A stretch of 38,662 nt of DNA from UBA6136 sp964344495 (GTDB lineage: Bacteria > Pseudomonadota > Gammaproteobacteria > Methylococcales > Methylococcaceae), in NCBI GenBank assembly GCA_964344495.1, contig CAYFNI010000007.1:1-38662 (forward strand), in the 5' to 3' direction. The translations under genes were made by a program, and so were the position numbers. The notes beneath the pieces are model-generated. The model was not told where the DNA came from. It saw only the letters and a program-made list of their open reading frames with translations, and searched no databases. Within the stretch, counting starts at the first letter, position 1, and every line of letters starts with the position of its first letter. Shown piece after piece: positions 32,371 through 38,662 of the stretch.

Positions 32371-33642
32371 ATGCCAGAGTCTCTGCACAAGACCCGATTT
32401 GTCAGCCGCCTGACCAGACAGACCATGGCTTTGGTACTGGCAGGTGGCCGGGGTAGCCGTCTGCACTCCCTGACCGAATGGCGCGCCAAGCCTGCCGTAC
32501 CGTTTGGCGGCAAATTCCGCATCATCGATTTCCCCCTGTCGAACTGCCTCAATTCCGGCATTCGCCAGATTGGCGTTCTGACTCAGTACAAGGCCGACTC
32601 GCTGATTCGCCACATCCAGCAAGGCTGGGGCTTCCTGCGCGGCGAGCTGGGCGAGTTCGTGGATGTCATGCCGGCCCAGCAACGCATGCAGGAGCGATGG
32701 TATGCCGGCACCGCCGATGCGGTGTACCAGAATCTGGACATCCTCCGCCAGCGTGACCCCGAGTACATCGTGGTACTGGCTGGCGACCATGTGTACAAGA
32801 TGGACTATGGCCTGATGCTGGCCTACCACGTCGAGCGTGAGGCCGATCTGACCATCGGCTGCATCGAGGTGCCGCTGGAGGAAGCCAAGGGCTTTGGCGT
32901 CATGCATGTGGATGACGCCCGGCGCGTGATCAATTTCGTCGAGAAACCCGCCGATCCGCCCCCGATGCCCAATCGCCCGGAACATGCACTGGCCTCAATG
33001 GGGATTTACATCTTCAGCACGGCTTTCCTGTTCGAGCAGCTGATCAAGGATGCGGACAACCCCGCGTCCAGTCATGACTTCGGCCACGACATTATCCCGA
33101 ATGTCATCAACACCAGCCGGGTGTTCGCCTACCCCTTCCGTGATGCCCAGAGCGGCGTCCAGGCCTACTGGCGTGATGTCGGCACGGTTGATTCCTACTG
33201 GGCAGCCAACATGGAACTGATCGGCGTCGACCCGGAGCTCAACCTCTATGACCGCGAATGGCCGGTGTGGACCTATCAGGCCCAGACACCGCCCGCCAAA
33301 TTCATCTTCGATGACGATGACCGTCGAGGTATGGCGGTGGACTCGATGGTGTCGGGCGGCTGCATCATCTCCGGCTCGGAAGTCCGCAATTCGCTGCTGT
33401 TCAGCAACGTCCGCGTCAACTCCTATTCCACCGTGACCGACTCCGTGGTGCTCCCGGAGGTCAATATCGGTCGTTACTGCCGCATCACCAAGGCTGTCAT
33501 TGATCGCGGCTGCCACATCCCGCCCAATACGGTGATTGGTGAAAATCCGGAAGAGGACCGCAAGCGTTTCCATGTGAGTCCGGGCGGCGTGGTGCTCGTG
33601 ACACCTGACGATCTGGGCCAACGGCTGCATTTCGCGCGCTGA
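32371..33642 (+). CDS. glgC: Glucose-1-phosphate adenylyltransferase
   Basis: A 423-residue ADP-glucose pyrophosphorylase, the committed and normally allosterically controlled step of glycogen synthesis. LVLAGGRGSRLHSLTEWRAK is the nucleotide-binding loop with its N-terminal effector-site region; KPAVPFGGKFRIIDFPLSN, AGDHVYKMDYGLML and INFVEKPADPP (glucose-1-phosphate Lys) follow. The C-terminus is a left-handed beta-helix (GCIISGSEVRNSLLFSNVRV). I chose ATG 32371, which has GGAG 7 bp upstream and gives a length near the E. coli one (431). An in-frame ATG at 32296 would add 25 residues unlike the family. It is followed 194 bp later by malQ. Confidence 0.96.
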   Translation: MPESLHKTRFVSRLTRQTMALVLAGGRGSRLHSLTEWRAKPAVPFGGKFRIIDFPLSNCLNSGIRQIGVLTQYKADSLIRHIQQGWGFLRGELGEFVDVMPAQQRMQERWYAGTADAVYQNLDILRQRDPEYIVVLAGDHVYKMDYGLMLAYHVEREADLTIGCIEVPLEEAKGFGVMHVDDARRVINFVEKPADPPPMPNRPEHALASMGIYIFSTAFLFEQLIKDADNPASSHDFGHDIIPNVINTSRVFAYPFRDAQSGVQAYWRDVGTVDSYWAANMELIGVDPELNLYDREWPVWTYQAQTPPAKFIFDDDDRRGMAVDSMVSGGCIISGSEVRNSLLFSNVRVNSYSTVTDSVVLPEVNIGRYCRITKAVIDRGCHIPPNTVIGENPEEDRKRFHVSPGGVVLVTPDDLGQRLHFAR

Positions 33643-33836
33643 CCGACCGGATTTTGTGCCTGTCGCACAGACTCCGGTATTGCACACCACCCACCGGGGT
33701 TCAACTCCCGAACGCTTGTCCCGTGGCGGCAACCCACCCGAAGGCGCCACCAGACAGCGGCAAAAACAATCGGGTCATGACCGGCCACCCCTCGATTGAT
33801 CCAGTAACCTGGCCGACCAGCCCGCGGAGACTTTGA
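33643..33836. other. glgC-malQ intergenic stretch with small hairpin
   Basis: This 194-bp gap has no coding frame I can support. A small perfect hairpin, TGTGC (33655-33659) / GCACA (33665-33669) with a 5-nt loop, lies 12 bp after the glgC stop. It lacks a T-run and so is not a standard terminator. No clear malQ promoter was found. Confidence 0.35.
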
Positions 33837-35327
33837 GTGACGCAAGCGCACAGCATATTGAACCGGCGCCGCGCAGGCGCCCTGCTGCATATCACCTCGC
33901 TGCCGGGCGGCCTCAACAACGGCGATCTCGGCGATGACGCCTATCGCTTTGTCGACTTTCTTGCTGACCATGGCCTGAGTGTCTGGCAGACACTTCCGGT
34001 CAACCCGACCCATGGCGATGGCTCCCCCTACCAGTGTCTTTCGGCACATGCCGGGCACCCCTTGATGATCGATCTTGACGCACTGGTCAAGCGGGGTTGG
34101 CTAAACCCCGAAGCGCTGGAGAACCGCGAAGGCACACCGCTGAGCCGACGCGAACACTGCCTGGCGCTCGCTTTTGAAGGCTTCGAGCGTTCCGGGGAAA
34201 CTGAGTCGCCCACATTCCGGGCATTTGTCGAACAGCAGCAGACCTGGCTGGACGACTTCTCCTTGTTCATGGCCTTGCGTGCCGAACTGGGATGTATCGG
34301 CTGGCAAGATTGGGCGGCCGACCTGCGGGACCGCAAGCCCACGGCACTAGCCAGCGCCCGCAAACGCTTGGCTCGCGCCATCGCCAAAGTCCAGTTCGAG
34401 CAATATGTCTTCTTCGAGCAATGGCTATCGTTGCGGGCTTACGCCAACAGTCGTGGTGTCCTGTTGTTTGGCGATATACCGATCTTTGTGGCGGGTGACA
34501 GCGCCGACGTATGGGCGCGCCGGGAAGAATTCGACCTGAATGATGACGGCCATCCGCGGGTGGTCGCCGGAGTACCGCCAGATTATTTCTCTGCCACCGG
34601 TCAGCGCTGGGGTAACCCACATTACCGCTGGGATCGCATGCAGGCCAACGGATTCGAATGGTGGCTGGAGCGTTTCCGGGGTCAGTTGGCCCTGTATGAC
34701 TGGGTTCGAATTGATCACTTTCGTGGTTTCGAGAGCTACTGGGAAATTCCCGCTGCGTCTGCGACGGCGATGGAAGGGCATTGGGTCAAGGCACCCGGCC
34801 ATGCCTTGCTCGAAACCCTGATCAAGTCACTGGGAGGAGCCGGCGGCTTGCCGCTGGTCGCCGAAAACCTCGGCATCATCACACCGGAAGTGGAACAGCT
34901 CCGGCGCGATTTCGATATTCCTGGCATGCTGATCCTGCAGTTTGCCTTCGACGGCGGACCCGGCAATCCCTACCTGCCGCACAACCATGAGCCCAATAAC
35001 GTGGTTTACACCGGTACCCATGACAACGATACGACCGCATCCTGGTTTGGCGATTTATCGGATGAGCAACGCCGCCATGTCTATCGCTACCTTGGATTTC
35101 CTGCCGGCGGGATGCCTGAAGAATTGGTGCGCAGTACACTGGCCTCCGTCGCCCGACTGGCCATCATTCCGATGCAGGACATACTCGGTCTTGGCAAGGG
35201 TCACCGGCTCAATACACCCGGCACGGTCGAAAACAACTGGCGCTGGCGCTTCGACTGGGAACAATTAACCGACGATCGCCGCAGCAACCTGGCCAAGATG
35301 ATCAACTTGTACGGGAGAGCTGCCTGA
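33837..35327 (+). CDS. malQ: 4-alpha-glucanotransferase (amylomaltase)
   Basis: A 496-residue GH77 amylomaltase that moves glucan segments between alpha-1,4 chains, helping to recycle short maltodextrins from glycogen. It opens with RAGALLHITSLPGGLNNGDL. The active-site groups are intact: WVRIDHFRGFESYWE (nucleophile about Asp293), LVAENLGIITPEVE (acid/base about Glu343) and YTGTHDNDTTASWF. The length suits the short, Thermus-like class rather than the longer E. coli MalQ (about 690). The start is GTG 33837 with GGAG 7 bp upstream. It is in line with glgC, but no glgP or glgX is present to supply substrate locally. Confidence 0.95.
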   Translation: MTQAHSILNRRRAGALLHITSLPGGLNNGDLGDDAYRFVDFLADHGLSVWQTLPVNPTHGDGSPYQCLSAHAGHPLMIDLDALVKRGWLNPEALENREGTPLSRREHCLALAFEGFERSGETESPTFRAFVEQQQTWLDDFSLFMALRAELGCIGWQDWAADLRDRKPTALASARKRLARAIAKVQFEQYVFFEQWLSLRAYANSRGVLLFGDIPIFVAGDSADVWARREEFDLNDDGHPRVVAGVPPDYFSATGQRWGNPHYRWDRMQANGFEWWLERFRGQLALYDWVRIDHFRGFESYWEIPAASATAMEGHWVKAPGHALLETLIKSLGGAGGLPLVAENLGIITPEVEQLRRDFDIPGMLILQFAFDGGPGNPYLPHNHEPNNVVYTGTHDNDTTASWFGDLSDEQRRHVYRYLGFPAGGMPEELVRSTLASVARLAIIPMQDILGLGKGHRLNTPGTVENNWRWRFDWEQLTDDRRSNLAKMINLYGRAA

Positions 35328-35385
35328 TCGTCAAAGCCTGACTGACCGGGAGAGATCTGAAGAGGGGCTGTTTCGTGATTCAGGT

Positions 35386-35415
35386 CCCCAGATGCTCTGT
35401 GTTTACAGCTTGGGG
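35386..35415. other. Hairpin downstream of malQ
   Basis: CCCCA (35386-35390) pairs with TGGGG (35411-35415), and inside it GCTCTGT pairs imperfectly with ACAGC around a GTTT loop. It lies between the convergent malQ and the 58-codon gene, where a shared terminator would be useful, but neither side has a clear T-run. Terminator function is only a guess. Confidence 0.3.
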
Positions 35416-35499
35416 ATTGAGGCGTCGTCCAGAAAGGACTTCAGGGGGAGATCAAGTCGTTCCCCCCGACCAAGGGCCAGGGGGTTGACTGCAACACGC

Positions 35500-35676
35500 T
35501 TACTTGCCGTGCTGCTTGCTGAGCTGCTTCTCAACTTCTGCTTTCGATTCCTCGTAAGCGCCGTTCTGCCAGCCGCTGGCTTCGTTTTCTCTCGACTTCA
35601 GCAGGAAAACGCCAATAATGGTGGCCAGAATGACAGCACCGATCCAGATCCAGAAGTTATCCTTTTCCTGTTCCAT
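35500..35676 (-). CDS. 58-residue single-span membrane miniprotein
   Basis: An ATG at 35676 with GAGG 8 bp upstream opens a 58-codon frame ending in TAA. The product starts MEQEKDNFWIWIGAVILATI: a short charged head, one membrane helix (about residues 8-26), then a hydrophilic Lys/Glu-rich tail that could form an amphipathic helix (AYEESKAEVEKQLSKQHGK). The clean organisation, ribosome-binding site and helix-plus-tail design make it very likely a real gene. I do not recognise the family. It lies alone, convergent with malQ and divergent from ppk2. It may be a stress-type small membrane protein; that is inference. Confidence 0.72.
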   Translation of the reverse strand: MEQEKDNFWIWIGAVILATIIGVFLLKSRENEASGWQNGAYEESKAEVEKQLSKQHGK

Positions 35677-35997
35677 TTTATGTACCTCAACAGACTTCAG
35701 TGGTTATTGTCCGATTGACCTCCCTGAAGAGGACAACCGCCTTTTGTATAAGTAACCGAAGTTACTGGTTGTGGCCGGCAGGTCGCTCACGCTTCCCGTC
35801 CTGACGCGCGAGCTATTCTATGTAGGTTAACAATCATGTTCAAGTATCTATGTTGACTTTTTTTCACTGGAATTAGGGTGTTCACATCCGTAACACACCA
35901 TAGCCCACCGGATGAGTAGAATTTTGACCGAGAACACCTGTGCCCTCGCGGGCGCCACGGAAGCCGTCTGAAGCAACCCACTCGCAGAGATCACGCC
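35677..35997. promoter_or_regulatory. Divergent control region between the miniprotein gene and ppk2
   Basis: A 321-bp gene-free stretch, AT-rich in its middle (about 35810-35890) and therefore likely to hold promoters. TTGACT at 35853-35858 resembles a -35 for ppk2, but no good -10 lies 16-18 bp downstream. On the other strand TATACA (35750-35745) is a possible -10 for the miniprotein. The palindrome at 35751-35766 lies within it. No tRNA or known riboswitch was recognised. Confidence 0.45.
35751..35766 (-). repeat. Palindrome forming a UUCG-tetraloop hairpin
   Basis: The sequence AGTAAC-CGAA-GTTACT is a perfect 6-bp inverted repeat. Read on the minus strand it is AGTAAC-TTCG-GTTACT, so the RNA would carry the very stable C(UUCG)G tetraloop. 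It lies 75 bp upstream of the miniprotein ATG. It could be an RNA element in its leader, or a DNA operator. Confidence 0.5.
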
Positions 35998-36996
35998 ATG
36001 AATCGAATCAAACCCACCTCACCTGACCTTGAAGAGACCACTGCGCTGACCTCCCCGGTCGAACCGATCACCACGCAGGACGACGTCCTGCCCAACCCAA
36101 AAGCAGCCGCCGAAATCCGTTCCATCAGCCAGGCACCCATGGCAGACATCGTCGCCAAGGCCGCCAAAGGTGCCGCCGAGGACAGCGAGGAAGCTCCCTT
36201 ACCCGCTGATTACCCCTACCTTAAGCGGATGCGGCGCAGAGAGTATGAACACCTGAAGGAAGAACTGCAGGTCGAATTGCTGAAGGTTCAGAGCTGGGTC
36301 AAGGACACCGGGCAACGCGTCATCATCCTGTTCGAAGGGCGCGACGCAGCCGGCAAGGGCGGCACCATCAAGCGCTTCATGGAACACCTCAACCCACGCG
36401 GCGCGCGGGTCGTGGCGCTGGAGAAACCGACCGAGGTCGAGCGCGGCCAATGGTACTTTCAGCGTTATATCGAGCACTTCCCGACCGCTGGCGAAATGGT
36501 CTTCTTCGATCGGTCCTGGTACAACCGCGCCGGGGTCGAGCGAGTGATGGGTTTCTGCAAGCCGATCGAATACCTTGAATTCCTCCGTCAGACCCCGGCA
36601 CTGGAACGCATGCTGGTCAACAGCGGCATTCTGCTGTTCAAGTACTGGTTCTCCGTCAGCCGGGAGGAGCAACTCCGCCGCTTCATCGCCCGCCGCGATG
36701 ACCCGCTCAAATACTGGAAGTTGAGTCCGATCGATATCAAGTCGCTGGACCGTTGGGATGACTACACCGAGGCCAAGAAAGCCATGTTCTTCCACACTGA
36801 CACTGCGGATGCACCCTGGACGGTAATCAAATCGGATGACAAGAAACGCGCCCGCATCAACTGCATGCGGCATTTTCTGCACAGCCTGCCGTACCCTGAC
36901 AAGAATCCGAAGCTGGCCGGCGGTCCTGACCCCCAGCTGGTCGGAATTGCTTCACGGGTCATTGAGCTCGGCGAGCGGCTCAACGAACCGACCTGA
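35998..36996 (+). CDS. ppk2: Polyphosphate kinase 2
   Basis: A 332-residue PPK2-family kinase. PPK2 class I enzymes transfer phosphate between polyphosphate and nucleoside diphosphates. The Walker A motif FEGRDAAGKGGT lies at about residues 112-123, followed by RGARVVALEKPTEVERGQWY and the Walker B/lid region VFFDRSWYNRAGVERVMGF (Asp at about 171), then WFSVSREEQLRRFIARRDDP. All expected residues are present. The first 75 residues are a hydrophilic, probably disordered extension; the core alone would be about 250 residues. It is preceded by a 321-bp regulatory gap and convergent with ubiB, 10 bp apart. Class I with ADP/GDP specificity is likely but not proven. Confidence 0.94.
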   Translation: MNRIKPTSPDLEETTALTSPVEPITTQDDVLPNPKAAAEIRSISQAPMADIVAKAAKGAAEDSEEAPLPADYPYLKRMRRREYEHLKEELQVELLKVQSWVKDTGQRVIILFEGRDAAGKGGTIKRFMEHLNPRGARVVALEKPTEVERGQWYFQRYIEHFPTAGEMVFFDRSWYNRAGVERVMGFCKPIEYLEFLRQTPALERMLVNSGILLFKYWFSVSREEQLRRFIARRDDPLKYWKLSPIDIKSLDRWDDYTEAKKAMFFHTDTADAPWTVIKSDDKKRARINCMRHFLHSLPYPDKNPKLAGGPDPQLVGIASRVIELGERLNEPT

Positions 36997-37018
36997 GGAA
37001 CCGGAATCAGGACCTCAG
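36993..37018. terminator. Hairpin across the ppk2/ubiB convergent stops
   Basis: CTGAGG (36993-36998) and CCTCAG (37013-37018) form a 6-bp stem that includes the ppk2 stop and closes around the ubiB stop. The position suits a bidirectional terminator, but there is no T-run and the loop is 14 nt. Confidence 0.3.
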
Positions 37019-38629
37019 CCAGGCACCGGCCAGCAGGAGGATACCCACCAGCGCGGCCAGTGACGCCGGAGCCGCCAGCACGCCTTCTGCCAGCAGCACA
37101 CCCCCCGCGACCAGCAGCGCGCCGCCGGTGATGGCGGCCAGCAACCGCCGATGCTGGCGCTGCAGTTCGTTCTGCAGCGCACGCAGTTCGGCAGACTGGA
37201 AGTTCACCCGCAGCTGACCACTGGCCGTCTCGCTCAGCAGACGGTGGGCCAACATGGGCATATCCGGCCAGGCCTGCGCCCACTGTGGCAGCTCCTGGCG
37301 CAGCTTGTTCAGACTGGCAGCCGGACCAAACTCATCCTTGAACCAGCGCTCCAGAAACGGCTTGGCGGTCTGCCACAAGTCCAAATCCGGATAGAGGTCA
37401 CGCCCCAATCCCTCGATATTCAGCAGCGTCTTTTGCAGCAGCACCAATTGCGGCTGCACCTGCATGTCAAACCGGCGGGCCACCTGGAACAGCCGCAACA
37501 GCAGGTGTCCGTAGGAAATATCCTTGAGCGGCTTGTTGAAAATCGGTTCACAGACCGCGCGGATGGCAGCCTCGAACTCGACGGCGCGCGTGTCCCTGGG
37601 TACCCATCCGCTCTCGATGTGCATCTCGGCGACGCGGCGGTAATCGCGGTTGAAGAACGCGCGGAAGTTCTCTGCAATATAGTGCTTGTCCTGATGCGAG
37701 ATACTGCCGACGATGCCGAAATCGACGGCGATGTAACGCGCGTCCCGGGTCGCAAAAATGTTGCCCGGGTGCATGTCGGCATGGAACAGGCTGTCACGCA
37801 GCACCTGGGTGAAAAAAATCTCGACGCCCCGCTCGGCCAACAGCTTCAGGTCGACGCCCTCGCGCCGCAATTGTTCGATATCACCGATCGGGATGCCGGA
37901 AATGCGCTCCATCACCATCACATCTCGTCGGGTGTAATCGAAATACACCTTGGGGATATAGAGCATCTCGGAATCTTCAAAGCGTCGCCGGATTTCTGCT
38001 GCGTTTGCAGCCTCACGTACCAGATCAAGCTCATCAAGGATCGTCTTTTCGAACTCGGCCACCACCTCGACTGGGCGCAGCCGCCGCGCACCGGGCCAGA
38101 ACCGGTTTACCAACCCGGCCAGTTCGTGCAGCACCCCCAGATCGGTGCGAATGCGACCCTCGATACCTGGCCGCAACACCTTTACCACCACGGCTTCGCC
38201 GGTGTGCAGGCGGGCCGCGTGAACCTGCGCCACCGAGGCAGACGCCAGCGGGGTTTCATCGAACTCCGAAAACAGCGTCGCCACCGGCTGCCCCAGCGCA
38301 CGCTCGATCACCTGCCGGGCCTCGGCGCCAGCGAACGGTGGCACCCGGTCCTGAAGCTTGACCAGTTCTTCCGCAATATCGTCCGGCAACAAGTCACGGC
38401 GCGTCGAAAGTGTCTGGCCGAACTTGACGAAAATCGGCCCCAGATCCTCCAGCGCCGCCCGAATCCGCACTCCACGCGGAATCTCATCGACTGACGGGCC
38501 GCCGCCCACCTGCAGCACCCAGCGCAACGGGCCGGACAGCTGATCGACATCAATGAGACGGTTGAGCCCATGCCGGGCAAGGACTCGCTGAATATGGCGC
38601 AAACGCCGAATGGTTGCAGGTCGAATCAC
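37007..38629 (-). CDS. ubiB: Ubiquinone biosynthesis kinase-like protein UbiB
   Basis: A 540-residue UbiB/ABC1 atypical kinase-ATPase, required for ubiquinone synthesis at the membrane. Family landmarks in order are LGPIFVKFGQTLSTRRDLLP (the KxGQ motif), ASASVAQVHAARLHTGEAVV (the Ala-rich nucleotide loop and Lys), DELDLVREAANA, LFHADMHPGNIFA and YIAVDFGIVG (the metal-binding Asp). Two membrane helices close the C-terminus, as in E. coli UbiB (546 residues). The start is GTG 38629, overlapping a possible stop of an upstream gene as GTGA. In relatives ubiE-ubiJ-ubiB form an operon, so an upstream ubiJ outside the window is likely. Confidence 0.95.
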   Translation of the reverse strand: MIRPATIRRLRHIQRVLARHGLNRLIDVDQLSGPLRWVLQVGGGPSVDEIPRGVRIRAALEDLGPIFVKFGQTLSTRRDLLPDDIAEELVKLQDRVPPFAGAEARQVIERALGQPVATLFSEFDETPLASASVAQVHAARLHTGEAVVVKVLRPGIEGRIRTDLGVLHELAGLVNRFWPGARRLRPVEVVAEFEKTILDELDLVREAANAAEIRRRFEDSEMLYIPKVYFDYTRRDVMVMERISGIPIGDIEQLRREGVDLKLLAERGVEIFFTQVLRDSLFHADMHPGNIFATRDARYIAVDFGIVGSISHQDKHYIAENFRAFFNRDYRRVAEMHIESGWVPRDTRAVEFEAAIRAVCEPIFNKPLKDISYGHLLLRLFQVARRFDMQVQPQLVLLQKTLLNIEGLGRDLYPDLDLWQTAKPFLERWFKDEFGPAASLNKLRQELPQWAQAWPDMPMLAHRLLSETASGQLRVNFQSAELRALQNELQRQHRRLLAAITGGALLVAGGVLLAEGVLAAPASLAALVGILLLAGAWLRS

Positions 38630-38662
38630 GAGGCGCTATCGCTGGAAAGGGACATCGGGCGA
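38626..38662 (-). CDS. Possible 3' tail of a gene upstream of ubiB (ubiJ by context)
   Basis: On the minus strand one frame is open from the window edge to a TGA (38628-38626) that overlaps the ubiB GTG by the common GTGA arrangement. Eleven codons (RPMSLSSDSAS) are visible, too few to identify. The ubiJ guess rests only on the usual ubiE-ubiJ-ubiB order. A second frame stops at 38636, so even this reading frame is uncertain. Confidence 0.25.
   Translation of the reverse strand, partial: RPMSLSSDSAS

Noticed and set aside
1..38662. CRISPR arrays, tRNA or rRNA genes, insertion sequences, prophage
   Set aside because: No regularly spaced repeats, cloverleaf-like sequences, transposase or integrase frames, or terminal repeats were seen by eye. 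A tRNAscan-SE and CRISPR finder run would confirm.

Overview
The window reads as chromosomal DNA of a GC-rich gammaproteobacterium that makes hopanoids and stores glycogen and probably polyphosphate. The evidence is a hopanoid locus with a one-enzyme squalene synthase, a Skp/FabZ/LpxA envelope cluster, RNase G/TldD/PmbA housekeeping genes in a typical gammaproteobacterial order, UbiB and PPK2. Hopanoid-producing methanotrophs and sulfur-oxidising chemolithotrophs are plausible hosts. No methane- or sulfur-oxidation gene is present, so the genus is left open. I see no rRNA, tRNA, insertion sequence, prophage or CRISPR array.

Layout. (1) 1-9132, hopanoid locus: squalene synthase, squalene-hopene cyclase (hpnF), hpnG, hpnN and hpnO (cut by the window start) run leftward. 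The radical-SAM gene hpnH runs rightward from a shared 304-bp region with good sigma70-type promoters in both directions. A strong hairpin/T-tract terminator follows hpnH. (2) 9191-12710, leftward: skp, fabZ, lpxA, rnhB, a MOSC-domain protein and a small membrane methyltransferase. The usual bamA, lpxD and lpxB are absent. (3) 12957-19142, rightward: a four-gene, overlapping peptide-type ABC importer of the YejABEF type with a fused double ATPase, converging with a leftward HEAT-repeat membrane protein. (4) 19989-28487, leftward housekeeping run: nadA, rlmH, maf, rng, nit2-like, tldD, pmbA and an orphan substrate-binding protein. (5) 28577-35327, glycogen: glgB-glgA leftward, glgC-malQ rightward. 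(6) 35500-38629: a 58-residue membrane miniprotein, PPK2 and UbiB.

How they fit together. Farnesyl diphosphate goes to squalene (SQS), then hopene (HpnF), adenosylhopane (HpnH), ribosylhopane (HpnG) and aminobacteriohopanetriol (HpnO), with HpnN carrying hopanoids to the outer membrane. Skp, FabZ and LpxA serve the same outer membrane. GlgC, GlgA, GlgB and MalQ form a glycogen synthesis and remodelling set. PPK2 links polyphosphate to nucleotide phosphorylation. TldD/PmbA form a metalloprotease pair.

Nothing here is clearly a new defence or mobile system. The least ordinary items are the importer's binding protein, which appears anchored at both ends; its permease with extra N-terminal membrane segments; the unannotated 58-residue membrane protein with a UUCG hairpin upstream; and the divergent hopanoid promoter.
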